Origin: Flavivirga aquimarina
Lineage (GTDB): Bacteria; Bacteroidota; Bacteroidia; Flavobacteriales; Flavobacteriaceae
Direction: 5' to 3'
Length of the DNA stretch: 64,000 bases
Assembly (NCBI RefSeq): GCF_030540835.1
Contig: NZ_JAUOEK010000184.1
Location: forward strand, 186,001-250,000
Made by a program: the position numbers and the translations under genes. Shown here piece by piece: positions 54,367 to 62,378 of the stretch. Under the pieces are notes generated by a model. The model was not told the DNA's origin. It saw only the letters and a list, made by a program, of their open reading frames with translations, and searched no databases. Each line of letters begins with the position of its first letter. Positions within the stretch are counted from its first letter, which is position 1.

Positions 54367-54780
54367 TTAAGAAGAAGATAAATCTGCTAAAGAGGTATTT
54401 CTAAATACTTTAAGTGTACTATCGCGTACCTGTATCATGAGTTTATGAACACTGCATTGATGTTCGTCTGGACAATCATCGCACTTTTCATAGTAGTTTA
54501 AACTCACACAAGGCACCATAGCTATTGGCCCTTCCAGTACCCGCATCACATCGGTCATTAAAATATCTGAAGGCTCTTGGCGTAAATAATATCCGCCATG
54601 TTTTCCTTTTTTAGAGCCTAAGAAACCTGATTTTCTAAGTGTAAGCATAATGCTCTCCAAAAATTTTTGCGGAATATTTTCACTTTTGGAAATCTCACTT
54701 ATTTGCACTGGCGCATCTCCCTCTTTCTTAGCAATGTAAGTCAGAGCTTTTAGCCCGTATTTTGTCTTTTTGGATAGCAT
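54367..54780 (-). CDS. Rrf2 family transcriptional regulator
   Basis: A 137-residue winged-helix regulator: MLSKKTKYGLKALTYIAKKE, a helix-turn-helix ISEISKSENIPQKFLESIM, the wing KGKHGGYYL, and a C-terminal cluster of four cysteines (CVSLNYYEKCDDCPDEHQC) that could bind an iron-sulfur cluster as in IscR/NsrR. It lies immediately upstream of the sulfate operon and is likely its regulator, comparable in role to CymR. Whether it senses Fe-S status, sulfide or O-acetylserine cannot be told. Confidence 0.9.
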   Translation of the reverse strand: MLSKKTKYGLKALTYIAKKEGDAPVQISEISKSENIPQKFLESIMLTLRKSGFLGSKKGKHGGYYLRQEPSDILMTDVMRVLEGPIAMVPCVSLNYYEKCDDCPDEHQCSVHKLMIQVRDSTLKVFRNTSLADLSSS

Positions 54781-54841
54781 GATGCTAATATAATTAATTT
54801 ATAGTGATACTCTAATACCATCTATTCATTAGTTTAATAGC

Positions 54842-55636
54842 TTAAATGTCCCATTCAATCAATAATTCAGACATAATCACACAATTACCTCTTAGTAAAA
54901 CCCTGTTATTATCAATAATCTCACATTCTACAATACCACCTCTTTTGGAGGCCTGATATCCAATTAATATGTTTTTTGCTAATTTTTTACTCCAATAATT
55001 TGCTAAATAACAATGTGCTGAACCTGTTACAGGATCTTCATCAATACCTATAGCTGGACCAAAAAATCTTGAAATAAAATCGTATTTTTTACTTGAGGAC
55101 TTGGCGGTAACTACAAATGACTTTTTACTATGAGATAACAACAAATTTAAATTAGGCTCTAAGTTTTTAACAGCCTCATCTGAATCTAGTTCTATAATAC
55201 ACCAATGGTTATCTAAAATAATGGCTAAAGGTTTTTCATTCAAAAATGCTTCCAGAATTTTATCTTCTCCTTCATATACGGACGCATTTCCAATTGGAAA
55301 ATTCATTTCTAATCCTCCATCAACTTTTCTAACCGTGAGTACGCCACTTTTAGTTTCAAAAGCGATCACTTCATCGGCATATCCATATTTTTCAAATAGT
55401 ATTTTAGCTGTAGCAAGCGTTGCATGTCCACAAAGATCTACTTCTTTGGTTGGTGTAAACCATTTTAATTGATACGTTCCTTTTTCTTTATAAACAAAAG
55501 CCGTCTCTGAAAGGTTTATTTCTTGAGCTATATCAATATAGGCATCATCTGTGAGTTTAGACTCTAAAACACAAACACCTGCGGGATTTCCTTTAAAAGG
55601 TGTATCTGTAAATGAATCAACAGTAAAAAGTCTCAT
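54842..55636 (-). CDS. PhzF-like isomerase family protein
   Basis: A 264-residue PhzF/diaminopimelate epimerase-fold protein: MRLFTVDSFTDTPFKGNPAG, CVLE, the catalytic-type NLSETAFV (Glu), LCGHATLATAKILF and DPVTGSAHCYLANYW. Members isomerise hydroxyanthranilates or unknown metabolites; a phenazine role is unlikely as no other phz gene is present. Monocistronic upstream of the Rrf2 gene. Confidence 0.9.
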   Translation of the reverse strand: MRLFTVDSFTDTPFKGNPAGVCVLESKLTDDAYIDIAQEINLSETAFVYKEKGTYQLKWFTPTKEVDLCGHATLATAKILFEKYGYADEVIAFETKSGVLTVRKVDGGLEMNFPIGNASVYEGEDKILEAFLNEKPLAIILDNHWCIIELDSDEAVKNLEPNLNLLLSHSKKSFVVTAKSSSKKYDFISRFFGPAIGIDEDPVTGSAHCYLANYWSKKLAKNILIGYQASKRGGIVECEIIDNNRVLLRGNCVIMSELLIEWDI

Positions 55637-55764
55637 TTTAATTATATAATGCTTGTTTTAAATCTTCAATGATTACTTTGATTAATAGAAATAAGAGGTT
55701 TCACCTCCTTTATTGTACGGGATAACCATAATCAGTTATACAATATAATTGTCATTTTTGTTAT

Positions 55765-55925
55765 TGAACTCCTTTAGACTTTTTGTATTTAAGCGAAAAT
55801 TAGAAGTTTTTAGCTCTGTTGAAGACTTTTTGAGTTGCATAGCAGAGTTACGGAAGGAAAAAAAGACAAAAATAGAGTTGAAAACAGCAATTTTTTAGCA
55901 AATTGAAAAAGTCTAAATGAGTTCA
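55765..55925. mobile_element. MITE-like element with 20-bp terminal inverted repeats
   Basis: Left end TGAACTCCTTTAGACTTTTT (55765-55784) and right end AAAAAGTCTAAATGAGTTCA (55906-55925) are inverted repeats with one mismatch, 161 bp apart edge to edge. Flanks read TTA on both sides (55761-55763 and 55926-55928), a possible 3-bp target duplication. The inside has no long frame. It lies in the 440-bp gap between the phzF-like gene and metZ; the parent transposon is not in the window. Confidence 0.6.
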
Positions 55926-55950
55926 TTACTTAAAATACTTTAAGCACAAC

Positions 55951-56046
55951 ATGTTATCACAAATTATAATTTATATTTTCCTTTTGATAGCTCTTAACTT
56001 TTTACTATTAATGTTTAGTTGTAATAAGACTACAAAAAAGAAATAA
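55951..56046 (+). CDS. Possible 31-residue membrane or lipoprotein peptide
   Basis: ATG at 55951 to TAA at 56044-56046. The peptide is a hydrophobic stretch (IIIYIFLLIALNFLLLMF) followed by SCNKTTKKK, which looks like a minimal lipoprotein signal or tail-anchored segment. It starts 25 bp beyond the right end of the MITE-like element. No ribosome-binding site or homologue is apparent, so this is a weak call. Confidence 0.25.
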   Translation: MLSQIIIYIFLLIALNFLLLMFSCNKTTKKK

Positions 56047-56076
56047 TTGAGATCTTTCTAATAATAAAGAAGCACG

Positions 56077-57246
56077 TTAATTATTCAATGCCTGTTCTAA
56101 ATCGGCAATAATATCATCCACATGCTCCAACCCAACAGACACTCTCACCAAACCATCTGTAATACTCACTTCTAGCCTATCTGCTTCAGACAGTTTACTA
56201 TGTGTTGTTGATGCTGGGTGCGTTACTATAGTTCTAGTATCTCCTAAGTTAGCAGACAATGAACATAGTTTTATGGCATTTAAAAATTGACGTCCTGCTT
56301 CAATACCACCTTTCACCTCAAAAGCAACAATATTACCTCCTAGTTTCATCTGTTTTTTCGCCACTTCGTATTGTGGATGTGATTTTAAGAATGGGTACTT
56401 CACCCAATTCACTTTTGGATGATTTTCTAAAAACTCTGCTACTTTTAAGGCATTTTCGCAATGTTTGTCTACTCTTACAGAAAGTGTTTCTAAACTTTTA
56501 GATAAAGTCCATGCATTAAAGGGGGACAATGCTGGTCCTGTATTTCTGGCAAACAAATAAATTTCTCTAATTAAATCGGCATTACCAACTGTGACACCTC
56601 CTAAAACACGCCCTTGACCATCCATTAGTTTTGTTGCTGAATGAACTACCAAATGCGCACCATACTTTATAGGCTGCTGCAAATAAGGTGTTGCAAAACA
56701 ATTGTCTATAATTAAAATTAAATCATGTTTTTTTGCAATACTTCCTAGCAACTCCAAATCGATAATATCAATCGCCGGATTTGTAGGAGACTCGGCGTAT
56801 AAAATTTTTGTTTTTGGTGTGATACAACTTTCAATCGTTTCCGGTTTGTTAATATCAAAATATGTTGTTTCTATATTCCATTTTGGAAAATATTTGGTAA
56901 ACAAGGTATGTGTTGAACCAAATACCGATCGTGCCGACACGATGTGATCGCCACTTTCTAAAAGCGCTGCAAAAGTTGCATAAATGGCAGCCATTCCTGT
57001 TGCAAATGCATAGCCACTTTCAGCACCTTCCATATTGCAAACTTTTTCTACAAACTCGGTTGTATTTGGGTTTGTAAAGCGACTGTAAATATTACGTTCT
57101 TTTTCTTCTGTGAAAGATGCACGCATATCCTCGGCATCTTCAAATATAAAACTTGATGTTAGGTATAACGGACTTGTATGCTCTAAAAATTCGGTACGTT
57201 CTAATTGTGTACGAATGGCTTCTGTTTCAAATTGTTTTTTACTCAT
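56077..57246 (-). CDS. metZ: O-succinylhomoserine sulfhydrylase-like PLP enzyme
   Basis: A 389-residue Cys/Met metabolism PLP enzyme (fold type I). PLP lysine in VVHSATKLMDGQGRVLGG, a form typical of MetZ; other marks are YSRFTNPNTTEFVEKV, FATGMAAIYATF and THPASTTHSKLS. It forms homocysteine from activated homoserine and sulfide. Cystathionine gamma-synthase activity is the alternative. It is the third gene of the riboswitch-controlled metY-metX/thrA-metZ group, 54 bp after the fusion gene with a palindrome between. Confidence 0.85.
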   Translation of the reverse strand: MSKKQFETEAIRTQLERTEFLEHTSPLYLTSSFIFEDAEDMRASFTEEKERNIYSRFTNPNTTEFVEKVCNMEGAESGYAFATGMAAIYATFAALLESGDHIVSARSVFGSTHTLFTKYFPKWNIETTYFDINKPETIESCITPKTKILYAESPTNPAIDIIDLELLGSIAKKHDLILIIDNCFATPYLQQPIKYGAHLVVHSATKLMDGQGRVLGGVTVGNADLIREIYLFARNTGPALSPFNAWTLSKSLETLSVRVDKHCENALKVAEFLENHPKVNWVKYPFLKSHPQYEVAKKQMKLGGNIVAFEVKGGIEAGRQFLNAIKLCSLSANLGDTRTIVTHPASTTHSKLSEADRLEVSITDGLVRVSVGLEHVDDIIADLEQALNN

Positions 57247-57259
57247 CTTTTTTTTTCTA

Positions 57260-57292
57260 AGACCTGCCAGGTTTTAAAAACCTGGCAGGTCT
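57260..57292. repeat. CCTGCCAGG palindromic repeat, family C copy 3
   Basis: A 33-bp palindrome identical to 39896-39928 over its whole length, here between the metX-AK-HSD fusion and metZ. Confidence 0.85.
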
Positions 57293-57300
57293 ATTTATTT

Positions 57301-60300
57301 TCAATTAATATGTTTAGACAACCTCAAAATATCTCCAAAAACACCTCTTGCTGTTACTTCGGCTCCAGCTCCAGCTCCTTGAATTACTATGGGTTGTTCT
57401 CCATAAGATTCTGTGAAAATTTCGAAAATAGCATCCGATCCTTTTACATGACCTAGTGTACTATCTTCAGGAATTGATACTAGTTTTACTTCTAAATTTC
57501 CTTTATCTTGAGATAAATCTCCAAATAAATCACCTACGTATCTTAGTACATGACCTTCCTCTTGCGCATCTTTTATCTTTTGAAATTCGTCATCTAAAAC
57601 ATCCAACTGACTTAAAAACTCCTGAACTGAAATATTCTGATAGGCTTCTGGAATTAAATTTTGAACTGCTACATCTTCAAATTCATTTTGAAGGTCTAAC
57701 TCTCTGGCTAAAATTAACAACTTTCTGGCAACATCGTTTCCAGAAAAATCTTCTCTTGGGTCTGGTTCTGTAAAACCTTTATCGATGGTCTCTTGAACAA
57801 TGACACTAAACGGTTTATCTTGTACTGAAAAATTATTAAATAAATAGCTCAATGTTCCTGAGAAAACCCCTCGTATTCTGGTAATATTCTCTCCAGATTC
57901 ATGCAATAGTTTGATGGTATCTATTAACGGTAAACCAGCTCCTACCGTAGTTTCATATAAATATTGCTTATTGTTTTCTTCTAATTGCAAACGCAACTCC
58001 GAATAAAACTGATGTGAAATTGTATTGGCTATTTTATTTGATGATACCAAATCGAAACCGGCTTCTACCAACGGCACATAATTTGTGTGAAAATCTGAAC
58101 TTGCTGTATTATCTACTGCAATTAAATTTTCTAAATGGTGTGCTTTCGTAAAATCGATAATGTCTTGTATAGAACTTTCTTGTGATGTCAATTTTATATT
58201 CTCCTGCCAATTATTTTCTACACCATTTTTGTTTAAAAGGAGTTTTTTAGAATTAGCAATTGCAAATACATTCAGGTTAATACCTTTTCTTTTTTCTATA
58301 TCGTCTTTCGACTTTAAAATCTGATTGATTAAAGCGCCACCTACTAAACCGTGTCCAAAAATGGCAATATTTATCTTTTTTGAAATTCCGAAAATCTCAC
58401 CATGAATTACATTCATGGCTTTATGCAATTGATTCTTTTTAACCACTAAACTCACATTCCTTCCTGTCACTGTATTGTTAAACAATAAAGGTGTAATCTG
58501 GTTTTTAATTAATGCATTAAATGGTTTATGGAACGAGCTTAATTCAATTCCTATAATTGAGATTACAGAAACATCATCTATTACTTCAATCTTATTAACA
58601 TCTTGCGAGTAAAAATCGTTTTCAAATTCACGTTCTAATGCTATAACTGCTTGTGTTGCCTGTTCTGCATTTATAATTAATCCGATACCTCTTTCTGATG
58701 ACCCTTGAGAAATAATACTTACACTAATATCATGAATACTAAGAGCTTTAAAAATTCTGGCATCCACTCCTATCTTGCCTAACAAACCACGTCCTTCTAA
58801 ATTCAATAGAGCGACATCATCTAAAACTGATAAGGATGTTACTTCTTTAGAACTTGGTTTGGCTGTAATTAAAGTGCCTTCATCATCTGAATTAAACGTA
58901 TTTAAAATACGAAGGCTTATATTCTTTTCTACTAAAGGAATAATGGTTTTGGCATGCAAAATGGTGGTTCCGAAATTAGCTAACTCATTCGCCTCACTAA
59001 ACGACAATTCTCTAATTTTTTGTGCATCGGCAACCAAATCCGGATTGGCTGTATAAATACCATTTACATGGGTATAGTTTTGCAACTCTTCGGCATCTAA
59101 ATAATTGGCCAATAAAGCTGCTGTATAATTACTTCCATTTCTACCTAAAGTGGTTGTTTCATTTTTCGAATTAGACGCTATAAACCCAGAAACAATATTA
59201 ACCGTATCACCATTATTTTGTTTAAAATAGTGCCTAACATTATCTTTGGTCAACTGTGAAATAGGTTGTGCATTACCAAAGGCGTCATCGGTTTTAATTA
59301 ATTCTCTGGCATCGGTAGCTTTTGCTTTAATACCACGTTGATTAAGCAATGCCGAAACCAATTTAATAGACAATAATTCACCCTGAGCCAAAATTTCATC
59401 TTTTGTTTTTTGACTGCAATCGCGTAATAAGCTAACACCTTCAAAAAGCTTTTCGAGAATTGAAAACTGTTCGGAAAAATCTATGGTTTTTAACGGTGCT
59501 TTTTGGTATGTTTTAAAAGCATCTAATGCATCCTGAAAAGATGCTCCTTTTAAAGCTTTATTTAAAACCCCTTCCAGTTCGTCTGTAGCCTGACCCCTTG
59601 CAGAAACTACAATGGTAATTCTCTCACCGTTCTTGACTTTATTTTCAATAATGGAAAGCACTTTCTCTAAACCATCTCCATTGGCTAAAGATTTTCCTCC
59701 AAATTTTAATACTTTCATTTTTCTTTTTTTAGAATCCGGCACAAAAATGCCTTCTATAATTTTTTCTAATTGTTCGTATTCCATTAAAAATGCATCATGC
59801 CCATGTACTGAATGTATCTCATTGTAAGTCACATTAGGATGCGTTAATGCCAACTGCTTGTGGGTTTGTCTGTTTTCTTCTGCTGTAAAAAACAAATCGG
59901 AATCTACGCCCACAATATGGATATTAGCATCAATGCGTTCTAAAACAACCTGTGCCGTACTTGATTCAGTATTAAAATCGTCGGCTCTGTTTTTAGTAAC
60001 ATCAATCGTTTTTAATAATTGATTCATCAATTTATAAGCCGATAATTGAAAGCGTTCCTGCAATTTTTTACCGTGATGTAGTAACCAACTTTCTACATTA
60101 AAAATCTCTAAATCTTCATTTTTAGAGCGGTGAAAACGTTCTTTGAATGATTCTGGAGTGCGGTAACATAACATGGCATGCATTCTGGCATCATGTACCG
60201 GGTTTCTCGAATTTAACAAAAACTGTTCTTGTATTTGGCAATTAGCAATGAGCCAGTCAGTCGATTTCCAATCGGTTGCTACAGGTATTAAATGCTCTGA

Positions 60301-60726
60301 AACATCTGGTTTTATAACAGCCATTTCCCAAGCAATACCACCTCCTAAGGAACCTCCTATGATAGCGAAAAGCCTACCGGTATTTAATTCTTTAAGGCCT
60401 GTTAAAAACAATTTCGCAATATCTCTGGCAACAAAATCTTTATAGTTATCGATTACAAAACCATCAAAACCATTCCCTGGAATATTAAATGCTAAAACAG
60501 TATATAAATTAGTATCTATTACTTTATTGGCACCTACTAATTCTTTCCACCAACCATCTTCTCCGGCAACATTACTGTTACCAGTTAAAGCATGGTTTAC
60601 CAAAACTACTGGCGCTGTGGATAAAGCTTTACCAAAAAGCTGATAACTCAGTTTAATTTCTGAGACTAAAACACCTTTTTCGGTTGTGTAATTTGGAATT
60701 ACAATATGTGACAATGTATCTTTCAT
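57301..60726 (-). CDS. Trifunctional fusion: homoserine O-acetyltransferase, aspartate kinase, homoserine dehydrogenase
   Basis: An 1141-residue protein in a single frame. Residues of about 1-335 are a MetX-like alpha/beta hydrolase with Ser126 (IGGSLGGG), Asp277 (VGVDSD) and His310 (HGHDAF). From Met337 an aspartate kinase domain begins (MKVLKFGGKSLANG) with ACT-like regulatory segments at about 625-780. Homoserine dehydrogenase occupies about 785-1141 (IAIFGHGLVGGALI, ETTVGAGLPLIDTIK, RGVFSGTLSYLFNNF, EPDPREDFSGNDVARK). In the kinase part, positions usually held by catalytic or substrate-binding residues are altered: KFGGKS for KFGGTS, GSNYTA (Asn533) for GSDYSA and YTHVNG for WTDVDG. The enzyme joins the start of the homoserine branch with homoserine activation. 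It lies between metY and metZ. Confidence 0.92.
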   Translation of the reverse strand: MKDTLSHIVIPNYTTEKGVLVSEIKLSYQLFGKALSTAPVVLVNHALTGNSNVAGEDGWWKELVGANKVIDTNLYTVLAFNIPGNGFDGFVIDNYKDFVARDIAKLFLTGLKELNTGRLFAIIGGSLGGGIAWEMAVIKPDVSEHLIPVATDWKSTDWLIANCQIQEQFLLNSRNPVHDARMHAMLCYRTPESFKERFHRSKNEDLEIFNVESWLLHHGKKLQERFQLSAYKLMNQLLKTIDVTKNRADDFNTESSTAQVVLERIDANIHIVGVDSDLFFTAEENRQTHKQLALTHPNVTYNEIHSVHGHDAFLMEYEQLEKIIEGIFVPDSKKRKMKVLKFGGKSLANGDGLEKVLSIIENKVKNGERITIVVSARGQATDELEGVLNKALKGASFQDALDAFKTYQKAPLKTIDFSEQFSILEKLFEGVSLLRDCSQKTKDEILAQGELLSIKLVSALLNQRGIKAKATDARELIKTDDAFGNAQPISQLTKDNVRHYFKQNNGDTVNIVSGFIASNSKNETTTLGRNGSNYTAALLANYLDAEELQNYTHVNGIYTANPDLVADAQKIRELSFSEANELANFGTTILHAKTIIPLVEKNISLRILNTFNSDDEGTLITAKPSSKEVTSLSVLDDVALLNLEGRGLLGKIGVDARIFKALSIHDISVSIISQGSSERGIGLIINAEQATQAVIALEREFENDFYSQDVNKIEVIDDVSVISIIGIELSSFHKPFNALIKNQITPLLFNNTVTGRNVSLVVKKNQLHKAMNVIHGEIFGISKKINIAIFGHGLVGGALINQILKSKDDIEKRKGINLNVFAIANSKKLLLNKNGVENNWQENIKLTSQESSIQDIIDFTKAHHLENLIAVDNTASSDFHTNYVPLVEAGFDLVSSNKIANTISHQFYSELRLQLEENNKQYLYETTVGAGLPLIDTIKLLHESGENITRIRGVFSGTLSYLFNNFSVQDKPFSVIVQETIDKGFTEPDPREDFSGNDVARKLLILARELDLQNEFEDVAVQNLIPEAYQNISVQEFLSQLDVLDDEFQKIKDAQEEGHVLRYVGDLFGDLSQDKGNLEVKLVSIPEDSTLGHVKGSDAIFEIFTESYGEQPIVIQGAGAGAEVTARGVFGDILRLSKHIN

Positions 60727-60743
60727 TAACAGTTATTTAAAGC

Positions 60744-62018
60744 TTAAATTTCACCAAAAGCAGCTTTTAAATCGGCTTTTAAATCTTCGATATCTTCTAA
60801 ACCAACCGATAACCTGATGAGGTCTTGAGTCACACCAGCTGATTCTTGTGATTCATTACTTAGTTGTTGGTGCGTTGTACTTGCTGGATGAATAATTAGC
60901 GATTTAGTATCTCCTATATTAGCTAATAATGAAAATATCTTAGTCTTATCTGCTATTGTTTTAGCAGCATCGTAGCCTCCTTTTGCACCAAATGTAACAA
61001 TACCACTTTGTCCTTTGGATAAATATTTATCTGCTAAAGCTTTGTATTTATTACTTTCTAAACCTGGATAATTAACCCAAGTAACTTCATCTTGTTTTTC
61101 TAACCATTTTGCAAGTTCTAAAGCATTTTTGCTATGTTGTTTTATTCTTACCGGCAGGGTTTCCAAACCTTGAATAATATTGAATGCGTTTGTTGGACTT
61201 AAAGCACCACCAAAATCTCTTAGCCCTTCTAAAATTAATTTAAAAGTATATGCCGCTGCTCCTAAGGCTTCATTATAAACTAAGCCATGATACCCGGCTG
61301 AAGGTTCTGTAAATTCAGGAAATTTTCCGTTTGCCCAATCAAAAGTACCGCCATCAATAATAGCACCTCCTAAAGAGGTTCCTTGACCACCAATATATTT
61401 AGTAAGCGAGTGAATTACAATATTTGCTCCATGCTTTAATGGGTTTAATAATATCGGAGTTGCTACCGTATTATCAACAATAAAAGGCACGCCTGCTGCT
61501 TTAGAGTGTACGGCAATTGCTTCTAAATCTAAAACATCTAATTTTGGATTCCCTAAAGATTCTACAAAAAATGCTCTCGTATTGTCTTGTACTGCATCTT
61601 TAAAATTATCAGGATTAGAAGCATCTACAAATGTTGTAGTAATACCTAATCTTGGCAAGGTTACACTTAATAAATTATAGGTTCCTCCATATAAACTACT
61701 GGATGCTACAATATGATCTCCTGCTTTTAAAAGCGTTAATAATCCTGTTGAAATGGCAGCCGTTCCCGAAGCAAATACAACTGCTCCAATACCGCCTTCT
61801 ACAGCAGCTAGACGTTCTTGAAGAATTTGATTGGTTGGATTATTAAGCCTGGTATAAATAAACCCTAACTCTTTTAATGAAAACAGATTTGCTGCATGAT
61901 CTGAATTGTTAAAAACATAGGATGTTGTTTGATAGATAGGTACTGCTCTAGTACCTCCATTAGTTGTAACATCATGCCCTGCATGTAATGCGTTTGTTGC
62001 TAATTTTTGTGTACTCAT
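60744..62018 (-). CDS. metY: O-acetylhomoserine sulfhydrylase
   Basis: A 424-residue PLP enzyme of the MetY type: YTRLNNPTNQILQERLAAVE, FASGTAAISTGL, PLP lysine in HSLTKYIGGQGTSLGG followed by the MetY-typical insertion around DGGTFDWANGKFPEF, and HPASTTHQQLSNE. It converts O-acetylhomoserine and sulfide to homocysteine. It is the first gene behind the second SAM-I riboswitch; the MetX fusion that makes its substrate follows after 17 bp. Confidence 0.95.
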   Translation of the reverse strand: MSTQKLATNALHAGHDVTTNGGTRAVPIYQTTSYVFNNSDHAANLFSLKELGFIYTRLNNPTNQILQERLAAVEGGIGAVVFASGTAAISTGLLTLLKAGDHIVASSSLYGGTYNLLSVTLPRLGITTTFVDASNPDNFKDAVQDNTRAFFVESLGNPKLDVLDLEAIAVHSKAAGVPFIVDNTVATPILLNPLKHGANIVIHSLTKYIGGQGTSLGGAIIDGGTFDWANGKFPEFTEPSAGYHGLVYNEALGAAAYTFKLILEGLRDFGGALSPTNAFNIIQGLETLPVRIKQHSKNALELAKWLEKQDEVTWVNYPGLESNKYKALADKYLSKGQSGIVTFGAKGGYDAAKTIADKTKIFSLLANIGDTKSLIIHPASTTHQQLSNESQESAGVTQDLIRLSVGLEDIEDLKADLKAAFGEI

Positions 62019-62137
62019 TTTTCTAATTTTTTAGTTAATTATTAAATAAACCAAAAGTCAAATGCGCTTATAAAAGCGTACTTAATAGAAAAATGTTATA
62101 AAGAAAATTTAAAAATTACTAAAAGTAATTTCGTTTG

Positions 62138-62277
62138 GTTATCTATCCGTTAAATCCTGAAACTGTACTGAAAATAAATTCAACAATTTTAGGACGGGGT
62201 AGAATTTAGCACCTTCTTTATTAATAAAGGGTTGCTAAGGTTTCATCGGGTCTAATCCCTCCGCCTTTCTTGATAAC
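62138..62277 (-). promoter_or_regulatory. SAM-I riboswitch (S box) upstream of metY
   Basis: Minus-strand blocks in order: P1 GTTATC (62277-62272), AAGAAAGGC, GGAGGGA, GACCCGATGAAACC, TTAGCAACCC, a short P3, AAGGTGCTAAATTCTACC, a long P4 closed by CCGT and ACGG, then AGATAAC. P4 is unusually long, about 50 nt. Downstream a hairpin AAATTAC-TTTTA-GTAATTT followed by TT and AAATTTT (62131-62100) may be a weak terminator. It should repress metY, the fusion gene and metZ when SAM is plentiful. Confidence 0.93.
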
Positions 62278-62307
62278 ATTTCAATAAGTGATTGAACTTT
62301 GTGAATG

Positions 62308-62340
62308 CAAATATTCGTTCAGAAAAAGTTAATATCCAAA
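62308..62340 (-). promoter_or_regulatory. Predicted promoter of the metY riboswitch transcript
   Basis: On the minus strand TTTG (62340-62337), 21 bp, then AATATTTG (62315-62308), one base off TAnnTTTG; about 30 bp upstream of the aptamer. A similar AATATTTG stands at the same place before the metH riboswitch (44244-44237). Confidence 0.5.
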
Positions 62341-62378
62341 TTTTTTGATAGAAATTTTTATTTTTCTCTCAACCAAAT

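Noticed and set aside
54842-55636. Phenazine biosynthesis role for the PhzF-like protein
   Set aside because: No other phz gene is present and the family is broad; only the fold is supported.
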